This document shows, one piece after another, positions 26,755-35,817 of a DNA stretch of 64,000 nucleotides; position 1 is the stretch's first letter, and each line of letters begins with the position of its first letter. Source of the DNA: CAYWIT01 sp964458415 (lineage in GTDB: Bacteria > Pseudomonadota > Alphaproteobacteria > Micavibrionales > UBA2020); contig CAYWIT010000014.1 in NCBI GenBank assembly GCA_964458415.1, positions 7,208 to 71,207 of the forward strand. The letters run 5' to 3'. The notes under the pieces were generated by a model. That model was not told where the DNA came from. It was given only the letters and a program-made list of their open reading frames with translations, and ran no database searches. The position numbers were made by a program, and so were the translations under genes.

Positions 26755-27465
26755 ATGCGACAAGTACCGCAATACCTGATCATCGGAAATGGCCGCGTGG
26801 CGCGCCATTTCTGTCATTATTTTTCCCTGCTGGCGTTGACGTTCCGGCAATGGGATCGGCGGCAGCCCGTTTCAGCCCTGACAGAAAGCATATTTGAGTC
26901 AACGCATATCCTTGTGCTGATCAGGGATTCGGCGATTGAGGAATTTATTCGCGGGAATCTGGCGGAGGCTTCGGCAATGCGCCTCCATTTTTCCGGAGCG
27001 CTGGTAACGCCGCTGGCTTTTGGGGCGCATCCCTTGATGACATTTGGTCCCGATCTTTACAGTCTTGAAAAATACAAGAGCATCCCCTTTGTCGTGGAAG
27101 AAGGGACAGCGGAATTCTCGCAGCTTCTGCCCGGGCTGCCGAACCGTCATGTTCTGCTGAAGCCGGAGCAAAAGGCCCTTTATCACGCGCTTTGCGTGAT
27201 GGGGGGGAATTTTACCTGTCTTCTCTGGCAGAAAGTTTTTGACCGGTTCGCGCAGGATTTTGGCTTTGCGCCGGACGTCGCTTTCCCCTATATGCAGCAA
27301 CAGATGGAAAACCTGATGCTGGATTATAAATCCGCGCTGACGGGGCCGCTGGCGCGCGGAGATCAGGCGACGATCGAAAAAAATCTGGCCGCGCTGGCCG
27401 GAGATCCATTCGAGGATGTTTACCGCGCTTTTGTGAGCGCTTACGAGAGGGAAAAGAAGGCATGA
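26755..27465 (+). CDS. DUF2520-type Rossmann protein, candidate alternative ketopantoate reductase (PanG-like)
   Basis: The 236-residue protein opens with a dinucleotide-binding fold, YLIIGNGRVARHF (GxGxxA/G), then a second strand region and SGAL. A helical C-terminal domain carries HALCVMGGNFTCLLW, typical of Rossmann/DUF2520 proteins. It is the first gene of a unit with panB (4-bp ATGA overlap), panC and coaX. Ketopantoate reductase (PanE or IlvC) is the step missing between PanB and PanC, and Francisella PanG is a known non-orthologous reductase of this general type. The assignment is therefore contextual; no activity can be read directly. Confidence 0.6.
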   Translation: MRQVPQYLIIGNGRVARHFCHYFSLLALTFRQWDRRQPVSALTESIFESTHILVLIRDSAIEEFIRGNLAEASAMRLHFSGALVTPLAFGAHPLMTFGPDLYSLEKYKSIPFVVEEGTAEFSQLLPGLPNRHVLLKPEQKALYHALCVMGGNFTCLLWQKVFDRFAQDFGFAPDVAFPYMQQQMENLMLDYKSALTGPLARGDQATIEKNLAALAGDPFEDVYRAFVSAYEREKKA

Positions 27466-28250
27466 TGAAGATTGACGACTTTCGCAAGAAAAAGGAAGCG
27501 GGTGAAAAAATCGTCGTGATTACCTGCTATGATTATACCAGTGCCGTTCTTGTTGCGCAAACGCAGGCGGATTGCATATTGGTGGGGGATAGCCTGGCCA
27601 TGACGATGCACGGATTTTCCAGCACGGTGATGGCAACGATAGAGATGATGGCGTTGCACACGGCTGCCGTCAATCGCGGCGCGCCGGAAAAATTTATCAT
27701 CGGAGACCTGCCGTTTCTTTCCAATCGCAAGTCACTCAGCGACAACATGAACGCAGTTGAAAAACTGATGCAGGCGGGGGCCCATGCTGTCAAGCTGGAG
27801 GGCGCGGCGGGCAATACCGATTTTGTGAGGCATCTGGTTGCCTCCGGTGTTCCTGTCATGGGGCATATCGGGTTGACGCCGCAGTTTATTCACCAACTTG
27901 GCGGATATCGCGTGCAGGGCAAAACGGAAGAGGAGGCAAAACGGTTGAAAGAAGAAGCGCTGGCCTTGCAGGAAGCAGGCTGCTTTTCGATCGTACTGGA
28001 ATGCGTGCCGGCAAATGTAGCGGAGGAGATTTCAAAATCTTTGGCTGTGCCGACAATCGGGATCGGTGCCGGGGCGGGAACGGATGGACAGGTTTTGGTG
28101 TTTCAGGACCTGCTGGGACTCAATACCGGTTTCCGTCCAAAGTTTGTCAAAACCTATCTAGACGGCGCCGGCCTTGTTCGCGGTGCCATAGACGCTTATG
28201 CGGATGATGTTAAAAAGGGGATCTTTCCTGATGCCGAACATCGTTACTGA
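27462..28250 (+). CDS. panB: 3-methyl-2-oxobutanoate hydroxymethyltransferase
   Basis: This TIM-barrel enzyme makes ketopantoate from 2-ketoisovalerate and methylene-tetrahydrofolate. Motifs are TCYDYTSAVLVAQ, the metal-binding GDSLAMTMHG, AVKLEG and PTIGIGAGAGTDGQVLV. The 262-residue length is normal. The ATG overlaps the upstream TGA by four bases, with AAAGAAGG before it. An ATG three bases further is equally possible. Confidence 0.97.
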   Translation: MMKIDDFRKKKEAGEKIVVITCYDYTSAVLVAQTQADCILVGDSLAMTMHGFSSTVMATIEMMALHTAAVNRGAPEKFIIGDLPFLSNRKSLSDNMNAVEKLMQAGAHAVKLEGAAGNTDFVRHLVASGVPVMGHIGLTPQFIHQLGGYRVQGKTEEEAKRLKEEALALQEAGCFSIVLECVPANVAEEISKSLAVPTIGIGAGAGTDGQVLVFQDLLGLNTGFRPKFVKTYLDGAGLVRGAIDAYADDVKKGIFPDAEHRY

Positions 28251-29001
28251 TCTGGGGGAGTGGCGCCAGCGGCGCGGCACATTGCGGGGAACGGTCGGTT
28301 TTGTACCGACAATGGGGGACCTGCATGAAGGTCATATCAGTCTGGTTGAACGGGCGCGGCGCGAGAATGATAATGTCGTTGTCAGTGTTTTTGTCAATCC
28401 AACTCAGTTCAATCAAGCCGCTGATTTCGAGAAATACCGGCGTGTGCCGGAAAATGATACGGCTCTGCTCGCAGATGCGGGGGTGGATTGCGTTTTGATG
28501 CCATCGCCGGAAGATATGTATCCGGACGGGTATACGGTGCAGCTCATAGAGACAGAGGATAGCAAAATTCTGGAGGGGGCGTTTCGTCCCGGACATTTTA
28601 CGGGTATGCTGACCGTCGTCATGAAGCTGCTGAATATCGTACAGGCAGACCACGCCTATTTTGGCGAGAAGGATTTTCAGCAGCTTGTTCTTGTCCGTAA
28701 AATGTCCGGAGCGTTTTTTTTGCCTGTGCAAATCATTCCTTGTGGAACAAAGCGTGCTGCGGACGGGCTTGCGCTCAGTTCGCGCAATGCAAGGCTGACG
28801 CCGGAGGAGCGGGTCAAGGCGCCGTTATTGGTACGGTTGTTGCGGAGTTCCGGAAGCGATGAAGAGGTGATGCGGCAATTGGCAGGGGAAGGATTCCGTC
28901 CCGAGTATGTGGCAACGAAATGGGGGCGGCGGCTGGCGGCGGCTTGGTTGGGCGAAACGCGGTTGATTGATAATATTGATATTTCTGAAGTGGAGAAGTA
29001 A
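28231..29001 (+). CDS. panC: Pantothenate synthetase
   Basis: This enzyme ligates pantoate and beta-alanine with ATP. The class I nucleotidyl-transferase motif is GFVPTMGDLHEGHISLV (HxGH), with VFVNPTQF, FGEKDFQQ and the LSSRNARL loop following. The ATG at 28231 (MPNIVTDLGEW) matches family starts and overlaps panB by 20 bp; the frame is open further upstream. At about 256 residues it is a little shorter than the E. coli protein at the C-terminus. Confidence 0.95.
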   Translation: MPNIVTDLGEWRQRRGTLRGTVGFVPTMGDLHEGHISLVERARRENDNVVVSVFVNPTQFNQAADFEKYRRVPENDTALLADAGVDCVLMPSPEDMYPDGYTVQLIETEDSKILEGAFRPGHFTGMLTVVMKLLNIVQADHAYFGEKDFQQLVLVRKMSGAFFLPVQIIPCGTKRAADGLALSSRNARLTPEERVKAPLLVRLLRSSGSDEEVMRQLAGEGFRPEYVATKWGRRLAAAWLGETRLIDNIDISEVEK

Positions 29002-29003
29002 CG

Positions 29004-29786
29004 ATGCTGATCTGTCTTGATGCTGGGAACACGCATATTCTGGGCGGTGTTTATGAGGGTGAAAAGCTTTTGCAGCGGTTTCGCTATGCGACAAACCAGA
29101 TCGGAACAGCGGACCAGTTTGGCCTTTTCATCCATAGCTTTCTTCAACAGCACAGAATTCCTGGCGAGGGGATTACAGGCGTTGCGCTCTGCTCGGTTGT
29201 TCCCGGTCATAACTATACAATCCGTCATGCGGTCATGAATTATTTTCCGCAGGCGGAGTATTTTATTTTGCAGTCGGGGGCGAAGACGGGCGTTAATATC
29301 CGTTATAAAAACCCGGCCGAGGTCGGGGCGGATTTGATTGCTGGGAGCATTGGAGGCGTAAATCTCTTCCCCAAGAAAAATCTTGTGATTGCGGATCTCG
29401 GGACGGCGACAACGCTTTGCGCCGTAACAAAAAATGCGGATTATCTGGGCGGCATTATCATGCCCGGGATGCGACTGGCCATGGAAAGCCTTAAGATCAG
29501 CACGGCAAAGCTGATGGAGGTTGATATTGAAACGCCTGCGACATATTTGGGGCAGAGCACGCGGGAGTGTATCCAGCGGGGCTTGTTCTTTGGGCATCTT
29601 GGCGCTATGCGGGAAATTATCGCTGGCTACCGGCAGGAATTATTCGTCAATGAAGAAGTCATTGTTATAGGGACGGGGGGATTCTCCCACCTTTTCAGGG
29701 AACATGGTGTTTTCGATGTAATTCTGCCGGATCTCGTTTTGGACGGAATCCGTATTTCCTACGATTTGAATAAGACCGCAGCTTGA
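29004..29786 (+). CDS. coaX: Type III pantothenate kinase
   Basis: This ASKHA-fold kinase phosphorylates pantothenate, the first CoA-specific step. Motifs are the N-terminal DAGNTHILGG phosphate loop, GADLIAG, DLGTATTLCAV, PGMRLAME and GTGGFSHLF. It follows panC by two bases, giving a complete run from ketoisovalerate to phosphopantothenate if the first gene is the reductase. The 260-residue length is standard. The use of CoaX and not CoaA is common in alphaproteobacteria. Confidence 0.96.
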   Translation: MLICLDAGNTHILGGVYEGEKLLQRFRYATNQIGTADQFGLFIHSFLQQHRIPGEGITGVALCSVVPGHNYTIRHAVMNYFPQAEYFILQSGAKTGVNIRYKNPAEVGADLIAGSIGGVNLFPKKNLVIADLGTATTLCAVTKNADYLGGIIMPGMRLAMESLKISTAKLMEVDIETPATYLGQSTRECIQRGLFFGHLGAMREIIAGYRQELFVNEEVIVIGTGGFSHLFREHGVFDVILPDLVLDGIRISYDLNKTAA

Positions 29787-29796
29787 GCTTTCTGGG

Positions 29797-31008
29797 TTAT
29801 TTATCCAGATAAACCTTCATTTTTTCCGCATAGGTTGCGGTCCGGCGCTTGCGGGTGATTTCGACGATGCCAAGGCGCGTGAAGCCGTGTACTTGCGCGA
29901 TGGATCTATCATCCCGAAAAATTTTCTCTACGCTGTCGATCAGTCTTAGCCGTTCTGCTTTGACATGCATATTGATAAAGTCAACAAGAATGGCGCCGCT
30001 TAAATTGCGGAGCCTTGTCTGGCGGGCGACTTCCTGAGCGGCCTGCGTGTTGGCTTCTGTGACTGTGTCGGCAGAGCCCTGATTAACGTCAATGACGATT
30101 ACGGCATGGGTCGGCTCGATGATTATGGTGCCGCCGCAGTTCAGGTAGACATGGTCATGTGCGAGGACCTCGAGCTCCGAGTAAATGTCATAGATATCAA
30201 AGAGCTTCTGTTTGGGATGTTCAGGACGGAACAGGCGGAGGCGCTTTGACCCTGACAGGGCAGGATAGAATTTTTCCGCCCAGTCCGTCACTATGGCCAG
30301 CAGTGGTTTTGTCGCGACATGGATATGATCGAAACCGATGGCGCCATAGTCTGTGAAGGCGCGGTGAACGGCATTGGGGCCGCTTTTCAGCAGGCGGGGG
30401 CGATCATCGCTGCCGGAGGCTCGTTGCGCCTGAATAACCTGCCAGGTTTGCATCAGCGTCCGGGCTTCCATTTCTATTTCTTCTTCCGTCGCGTTATTGG
30501 CAGCAGGCTGCACGATCCACCCGCCTTTTCCCTGCAAACGCAATGTAAAATCGATGATTTTTTCGTTCTCGATTTCCCGGGAAACGGTGACTTGTTTCGA
30601 GACTGGGCTATAGAGCAGGAACTGACCCATTGTATAAAGTTTTGTCGTCAGGCGTGGCAGTTTGTGCTGTTCGTGTTCTGACCCGCGCTTTGCTTCGGAC
30701 TTAATCTGCACCATAAGCGTTTGACCGGGGGTCAGCAGATCGGTAATTCCGCTTTTCTTTTCAGAGGGGTCTCCGTGAGACAACCGGACATGTTTGGCAG
30801 GCAGAATTCCTGTCAGGCCGTTGCCAAGATCAATGATGGCTGCATCCAGCCGGGTATCGAGTTTTACGACTTTGCCAAGATAGAGGGAAGCCCATGCCGC
30901 CGTCATTGTGAGCGGATCGGTATACAGATCCCAAAGCTGGCCATTTTTTAATACAGCAGCGTGCAAACGGCCATCAATTTCATCAATAAATAGCTCAAAC
31001 CCGCTCAT
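29797..31008 (-). CDS. Ribonuclease E/G family protein (RNase G-like, short)
   Basis: This 403-residue endoribonuclease has an S1-like insertion near the N-terminus (YLGKVVKLDTRLDAAIIDLG). The catalytic metal-binding Asp pair lies in VIVIDVNQGSAD and AILVDFINMH. It ends at KVYLDK, before the Zn-link CPxCxG and the C-terminal scaffold of RNase E, so it resembles the short alphaproteobacterial RNase G-like protein encoded after maf. Its start overlaps maf by 14 bp. Role in RNA maturation is inferred from family. Confidence 0.9.
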   Translation of the reverse strand: MSGFELFIDEIDGRLHAAVLKNGQLWDLYTDPLTMTAAWASLYLGKVVKLDTRLDAAIIDLGNGLTGILPAKHVRLSHGDPSEKKSGITDLLTPGQTLMVQIKSEAKRGSEHEQHKLPRLTTKLYTMGQFLLYSPVSKQVTVSREIENEKIIDFTLRLQGKGGWIVQPAANNATEEEIEMEARTLMQTWQVIQAQRASGSDDRPRLLKSGPNAVHRAFTDYGAIGFDHIHVATKPLLAIVTDWAEKFYPALSGSKRLRLFRPEHPKQKLFDIYDIYSELEVLAHDHVYLNCGGTIIIEPTHAVIVIDVNQGSADTVTEANTQAAQEVARQTRLRNLSGAILVDFINMHVKAERLRLIDSVEKIFRDDRSIAQVHGFTRLGIVEITRKRRTATYAEKMKVYLDK

Positions 31009-31582
31009 AGCCAGCCTCTCTCAACGCCTTGACGGTTTCAAAAAGTGGCAGGCCGACGATGGCAGAGTATGAACCGCTGATAAACGGGATCAAGGTTGCG
31101 GCTTGCCCCTGAATAGCATAGCCGCCCGCCTTTCCCTGCCATTCCATACTGGCAATATAAGCTTCCATTTCCTGTTTGGTCAGGCGTTTAAAGCGGACAG
31201 CAGATGTTACGATGTTTGACTTGCGAAGACCCGCAGGAGAAATAACGGTGATGGCGGTAATAACCCTGTGGCGCCTGCCTGATAACAGGGACAGGCAATC
31301 TCTGGCCTGCTCCGCCGTTTCTGCCTTGGGCAATATGCGGCGGCCACAGGCAACTACGGTATCCGCTGCAAGTACAAAAGATGCGGGACGGCAGAGCGCT
31401 ATCTTTTCGGCTTTTCCAGCCGCAATGCGCCGCGCATAGATAGCGGGCAGTTCATGCTTGTCCGGCGTTTCATCCAGCGCGGCAGGGATGACATCTTCAG
31501 GAATAATGCCAACCTGCCGGAGCAGCTCCAGCCGTCTGGGCGAAGCGGAAGCGAGGATCAGGGAAGGGGCAGATCCGGACAC
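30995..31582 (-). CDS. maf: Maf-like nucleoside triphosphate pyrophosphatase
   Basis: This 195-residue house-cleaning pyrophosphatase opens with LILASASPRRLELLRQ and has the conserved FVLAADTVVACGRRILPKA and GKAGGYAIQGQAA. The latter motif suggests the YhdE (dTTP/UTP) type. It lies between infA and the RNase G-like gene, with six bases to infA, in the usual alphaproteobacterial order. Confidence 0.95.
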   Translation of the reverse strand: MSGSAPSLILASASPRRLELLRQVGIIPEDVIPAALDETPDKHELPAIYARRIAAGKAEKIALCRPASFVLAADTVVACGRRILPKAETAEQARDCLSLLSGRRHRVITAITVISPAGLRKSNIVTSAVRFKRLTKQEMEAYIASMEWQGKAGGYAIQGQAATLIPFISGSYSAIVGLPLFETVKALREAGYERV

Positions 31583-31588
31583 GGGGGG

Positions 31589-31810
31589 TTATTTGTGGCG
31601 GAATGTAATCCGTCCTTTGGTCAGGTCGTAGGGCGTCATTTCAACAGTGACGCGGTCGCCTTCCAAAATACGGATTTTATTTTTTCTCATCTTTCCCGAG
31701 CTGTGGGCAAGAATGATATGCTCGTTATCCAGCTTGACGCGGAACATGGCGTTGGGCAAAAGCTCCGTTACGTAGCCTTCGAAGCTCATTAAATCTTCTT
31801 TTTCTGACAT
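31589..31810 (-). CDS. infA: Translation initiation factor IF-1
   Basis: The product is a 73-residue OB-fold protein that binds the 30S A site. MSFEGYVTELLPNAMFRV, ILAHSSGKMRKNKIRI, GDRVTVEMTPYDLTKGRI and FRHK are textbook IF-1. The seven-residue MSEKEDL prefix before MSFEG may not be translated, as many IF-1 proteins start nearer that point. It lies between maf and the UPF0262 gene. Confidence 0.97.
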   Translation of the reverse strand: MSEKEDLMSFEGYVTELLPNAMFRVKLDNEHIILAHSSGKMRKNKIRILEGDRVTVEMTPYDLTKGRITFRHK

Positions 31811-31822
31811 AGGTCCTTCATC

Positions 31823-32332
31823 TTAAATAGTTGAACTCTTGCGCATGTGTAACACATAAAGAAGACTAAATAAACGGCGCGCTGTCATTTTATCAAGAAT
31901 GACTTTTTTTTCGAGATTTTCGGCCAAAAGTGAGGCGGCTTCGTCATGAATGCCCCTCCGGCCTGCGTCCAGCGCTTCTAAACGATGAATTTGACCCGCG
32001 CGAGCTGTCTTATAGAAATTATCACATAGTATTACATAATCATCAATATGCTTTTTATAGGGGGAGAGCAGCAAGCGGATATCCTCCAGATGTCCTGTTC
32101 TGGTGCAGGCGATCTGAAAGACCAGTCGGTCATCTTCCAATCCGATAAGCAGTCGATAGGGGCCTTGGGCGGTTTCCGGTGTAATCAGGCGGAAATTGTT
32201 GTCGTGTAAAAGATCGGCAATGGCTTTGTGGCGCTCTATCTCGATGTCGGCCGCACAGGTGGTCAGACTCGCGTTATCCAGCGTAACTTCGATAATTTTA
32301 TAAGGGAGAAGGGCGACCGTCTGTAACTGCAT
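31823..32332 (-). CDS. UPF0262 family protein
   Basis: The 169-residue protein starting MQLQTVALLPYKII conserves the UPF0262 landmarks: HKAIADLLHDNNF, GPYRLLIGLEDDRLVFQI, DYVILCDNFYKT, DAGRRGIHDEA and TARRLFSLLYVLH. The function is unknown, but the family is an alphaproteobacterial marker found near murA, hisD and infA. The ATG at 32332 is chosen because it follows the murA TGA by one base; the frame remains open further into murA. hisD is missing from the block here. Confidence 0.88.
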   Translation of the reverse strand: MQLQTVALLPYKIIEVTLDNASLTTCAADIEIERHKAIADLLHDNNFRLITPETAQGPYRLLIGLEDDRLVFQIACTRTGHLEDIRLLLSPYKKHIDDYVILCDNFYKTARAGQIHRLEALDAGRRGIHDEAASLLAENLEKKVILDKMTARRLFSLLYVLHMRKSSTI

Positions 32333-32333
32333 G

Positions 32334-33614
32334 TCAGATGGATTCCTCTTTGAGCCGTTGCAGACGCGCGCCAACCAGAGAGAGTTTCTCCACGAGGCCC
32401 TCATAGCCGCGATCAAGGTGGTAAATACGGCTGACTGTCGTCACCCCCTCTGCCACAAGACCGGCAAGAATAAGGGATACGGAGGCGCGAAGATCTGTTG
32501 CCATGACGGGCGCGCCTTTCAGTTTTGGTACGCCGCGGATGAGGGCAGAAGCGTTGTGAATCGTGATGTTTGCTCCCATGCGGAGCAATTCCGGAACGTG
32601 CATGAATCTGTTTTCAAAAATCGTTTCGGTGACCATGCCCGCGCCTTCGGCTATGGTCAGCATCGACATCATCTGGGCTTGCAGGTCCGTCGGAAAGCCG
32701 GGATAGGGTTCTGTCATGATATCCACGCCGCGCAGACGGTCGCGGGTGCGGCAGACAGACACAGTATTACCGTTATCCTCCTGTTCCAGATCGACACCGG
32801 CTTTATAAAGCGGGTCGATAAGGGCGTCGATATGGGTAAAATTCGTATTTTTGAGGAATACCTTTCCGCCTGTCATCGCGGCGGCGATAGCGAAAGTTCC
32901 GGCCTCTATTCTGTCCGGGATCACTGTATGTTCTGTTCCGTGCAGATAGCTTTTACCGTGGATGACGATGGTATCCGTGCCGAGCCCTTCAATTTCCGCG
33001 CCCATGCTGACAAGACAGCGTCCGAGATCTGCAATTTCGGGTTCACGGGCCGCGTTGACAAGCTTCGTTGTTCCTTTGGCGAGTGTCGCCGCCATCATCA
33101 GGTTTTCTGTGGCGCCGACGGAAACCTTGGGGAAATGAATAAGCGCCCCTGTCAGGCCTTTTGGTGCTTTGGCAAAGATATAACCTTCGCGGAGGTCAAT
33201 TTCAGCCCCCATTTCCCGCAGGCCATCAATATGCAGGTCAACCGGACGGGTGCCAATCGCACAGCCGCCGGGAAGGGAGACCTGCGCTTCGCCATGACGC
33301 GCGACAAGGGGACCCAGCACCAGAATGCTGGCGCGCATTTTACGTACAAGTTCATAAGGGGCGATGCTGCTGTCAATCCTGGCGCCATCCAGTGTCAGCA
33401 ATTTATCCGTTGCGGCATAATGGCTTGTTACTCCAATATGTCCAAGGACTTCACGCAAGGAACTCACATCTTTGAGATCCGGAACATGTTTTAGGATGAC
33501 GGGCTGATCAGTCAGAATGGACGCTGCCATAAGCGGCAGGGCGGCATTTTTGGCACCGCTGATATCAATGTTGCCGTTCAGCGGGTTCCCGCCCTGTATA
33601 CGAATTATATCCAT
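32334..33614 (-). CDS. murA: UDP-N-acetylglucosamine 1-carboxyvinyltransferase
   Basis: This enzyme adds enolpyruvate to UDP-GlcNAc, the first committed step of peptidoglycan synthesis. K22 in SGAKNAALP and the fosfomycin-target C118 in LPGGCAIGTRPVDLH are present, and the fold repeats are intact to GARLQRLKEE. The 426-residue length is normal. The Cys predicts fosfomycin sensitivity of the enzyme. First gene of the murA-UPF0262-infA-maf-rng block. Confidence 0.97.
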   Translation of the reverse strand: MDIIRIQGGNPLNGNIDISGAKNAALPLMAASILTDQPVILKHVPDLKDVSSLREVLGHIGVTSHYAATDKLLTLDGARIDSSIAPYELVRKMRASILVLGPLVARHGEAQVSLPGGCAIGTRPVDLHIDGLREMGAEIDLREGYIFAKAPKGLTGALIHFPKVSVGATENLMMAATLAKGTTKLVNAAREPEIADLGRCLVSMGAEIEGLGTDTIVIHGKSYLHGTEHTVIPDRIEAGTFAIAAAMTGGKVFLKNTNFTHIDALIDPLYKAGVDLEQEDNGNTVSVCRTRDRLRGVDIMTEPYPGFPTDLQAQMMSMLTIAEGAGMVTETIFENRFMHVPELLRMGANITIHNASALIRGVPKLKGAPVMATDLRASVSLILAGLVAEGVTTVSRIYHLDRGYEGLVEKLSLVGARLQRLKEESI

Positions 33615-33762
33615 GTGAATTGCTCGCTTTATTTGCCTTTACTATATGTCAGGCAATCTTACGTCTTGCAACAAAATTATCATCGCTAATATCGACTAAC
33701 TAATTAGAATTAAAGGGATAACAGCGGGCAGTAAATCTGTAAAATTAACCTTACCGAGATTG

Positions 33763-33791
33763 TTGACTTCATGCCCCTTTTAACATATCAA
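33763..33791 (+). promoter_or_regulatory. Candidate promoter of ankyrin gene 2
   Basis: TTGACT (33763-33768) and TATCAA (33786-33791) are separated by 17 bases, in the AT-rich gap between murA and the divergent ankyrin gene. A ribosome site AGGTCAGG lies seven bases before the TTG start at 33822. Confidence 0.5.
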
Positions 33792-33821
33792 GTATAAATC
33801 ATTAAAAGGTCAGGTTTTAAA

Positions 33822-35258
33822 TTGTTTGGATTAACGCGAAGGGAACGTGACAGCGAGGTCTTGAAATCCATCGTCCTGATGGATATTGAAAGGCTGCGCA
33901 AAGCCTTGGCACGGGGAGGAAGTCCCAATCTCTCACAGCACGGTGAGGCGGAGGACTGCCCCTTGTTTTTGGCAGCGAAGGCCTATGATGGCGCTGTCTG
34001 CGCCGTCATGACGCAGATGCTTGTAGAGGCCAATGCGAACCTGCATATCAAGCTAAAAAACAATGAAACCATTATGCATATACTGGCGCAGCGCGGCAAT
34101 CTGGATGCGGCAAAAATTCTTGCGCAGGCCGGATCTGATCTGCATGCGGTTGACGCCAATGGAGATACGCCTCTTGTCTGGGCCTTGAGGCATAGCTCAT
34201 GGGAATTTGCCGAGTATTTGCTACAGGATGCAAAATGCCCGGTCGCTTCTAATAAATCCAAGGAAACGCCGCTTGTAACGGCATTGCGGCGGAAAGATGT
34301 GCCGGTTCGTATTATTCGGCTTCTCCTTGAAAGAGGCGTCGATAAAAACATGGCAACACGGCAGGAACAGGAAACGGCGCTGCACTTCTCCGCTGTTCAG
34401 GGCAATGTGACGGTCTTGGCGCTGTTGCTTGAGAAGCCGGGTACTGTCGATGTCAACGCCATGAATAGTGCCTTGCGGACGCCTTTGTGGCTGGCGATCA
34501 AGAATCATAATCATGATTGTGTGGACGCCCTCATCTTGCACGGCGCGAATATTCACACGGCGGATCGTGACGGCATAAAGCCGCTTTATCTTGCAGCGGA
34601 AGGCGGCTCTATCCGTATGCTGAGAACATTGTTCAAGGCCGTAAAAATGAAGAATACTGCCTTCCTGCAAGGGGATCTGGACAAGTCATTACTGTATGCG
34701 GCGGATCGAGGATTTGACCGTATGGCCGAGCTTCTGATTGCAGAAGGGGCTGATGTTCAGGCGCGCGATTCAAATGGCCGGACCCCGCTTATGAAGGCGG
34801 TTATCAATGGAAACGTCGATTTCTTGAATATGCTGGTGCGGGCCGGGGCGGCTACTGATGCTGTCGATAACCACGGGTTGGCCGCCTATGATCATGCAGT
34901 GAGTAAGAAAAATGATAAGGCCAGAGATTTTCTGGCGCGGTATAAGTCCGCTGTGCAAAAACCTGCCGATAATAATGCAGAATCTGCGGCGCTCTCCCGT
35001 TTCATGAAGCTGGGGGATCACAGTATCGAGACACGGGAGCCCGGGGGACTGACGATGGTATTCAATTTCTGGACGCAACAGGTTCTCTATCGCGACACGG
35101 ATAGCCAGCGTATTTTCGACATTCGGAACTTTGCCGATGTACAGCGGCAGGAATCTATTGAAGAAGCCTGGCAAAGTCTTGTCGCTCTGAAAGGCAATCC
35201 GCCTGAATTAAAAGACGGCCCGATCCGCAAAGGTTCGAATCCTCTGGCGCCGAAGTAA
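33822..35258 (+). CDS. Ankyrin-repeat protein 2 with shared C-terminal module (TTG start)
   Basis: The 478-residue product has around nine or ten ankyrin repeats from residue 20 to about 385. Examples are ARGGSPNLSQHG, AQAGSDLHAVDANGDTPLVWA, ERGVDKNMATRQEQETALHFSA, LHGANIHTADRDGIKPLYLAA and AEGADVQARDSNGRTPLMKA. The last 80 residues match the tail of the ankyrin protein at 19563: MKL, LTMVFNF, F-D and ESIEEAW-SL. No signal peptide or membrane segment is present. The repeats imply protein-protein binding; the partner is unknown. Confidence 0.87.
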   Translation: MFGLTRRERDSEVLKSIVLMDIERLRKALARGGSPNLSQHGEAEDCPLFLAAKAYDGAVCAVMTQMLVEANANLHIKLKNNETIMHILAQRGNLDAAKILAQAGSDLHAVDANGDTPLVWALRHSSWEFAEYLLQDAKCPVASNKSKETPLVTALRRKDVPVRIIRLLLERGVDKNMATRQEQETALHFSAVQGNVTVLALLLEKPGTVDVNAMNSALRTPLWLAIKNHNHDCVDALILHGANIHTADRDGIKPLYLAAEGGSIRMLRTLFKAVKMKNTAFLQGDLDKSLLYAADRGFDRMAELLIAEGADVQARDSNGRTPLMKAVINGNVDFLNMLVRAGAATDAVDNHGLAAYDHAVSKKNDKARDFLARYKSAVQKPADNNAESAALSRFMKLGDHSIETREPGGLTMVFNFWTQQVLYRDTDSQRIFDIRNFADVQRQESIEEAWQSLVALKGNPPELKDGPIRKGSNPLAPK

Positions 35259-35262
35259 CGCT

Positions 35263-35817
35263 TTACATCCGCGGCAGGGTAACGCCTTGCTGACCCATGT
35301 ATTTTCCGGCGCGGTCAGCATAGGAGACTTCACAGACGCTATCTCCCTTGAAAAATAAAAATTGGGCAATGCCTTCATTGGCGTAAACCTTGGCGGGCAG
35401 AGGTGTCGTGTTCGAAATTTCGAGCGTGACCTGACCTTCCCATTCCGGCTCCAGCGGTGTGACGTTGACGATCAGGCCGCAACGCGCATAGGTGCTCTTG
35501 CCAAGGCAGATAACCAGCACATTGCGCGGCACCTTGAAGGTTTCAACCGTACGGGCCAGAACAAAGCTGTTAGGCGGAATAACGCAGACATCCGTTTTGC
35601 GCGTGACGAAGCTGTTCGTGCTGAAACTTTTGGGGTCAACGATGGCATTGTCGACGTTTGTAAAGATCATGAATTCATCGGAGAGGCGGCAGTCATAGCC
35701 ATAGGAAGACAGGCCGTAGGAAATGACGCCTTCGCGGGTCTGCTTTTCCTCGAAAGGGGTGATCATTCCGTTTTCCAGCGATTGGGCGCGGATCCAGCTA
35801 TCGGGCATGATGGCCAT
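35263..35817 (-). CDS. dcd: dCTP deaminase
   Basis: This 184-residue trimeric dUTPase-fold enzyme deaminates dCTP to dUTP, feeding the dUTPase encoded at 59098. Motifs are LSSYGYDCRLSDEF, VIPPNSFVLARTVE, the substrate loop GKSTYARCGLIVNVTPLEPEWEGQ and the C-terminal GKYMGQQGVTLPR. The ATG is embedded in TAATG with the stop of the small upstream gene, so translation is probably coupled. Confidence 0.96.
   Translation of the reverse strand: MAIMPDSWIRAQSLENGMITPFEEKQTREGVISYGLSSYGYDCRLSDEFMIFTNVDNAIVDPKSFSTNSFVTRKTDVCVIPPNSFVLARTVETFKVPRNVLVICLGKSTYARCGLIVNVTPLEPEWEGQVTLEISNTTPLPAKVYANEGIAQFLFFKGDSVCEVSYADRAGKYMGQQGVTLPRM

Noticed and set aside
32331..33494. 387-codon plus-strand frame opposite murA
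   Set aside because: It is a shadow of murA; the protein has low-complexity composition, no family features and no ribosome site.
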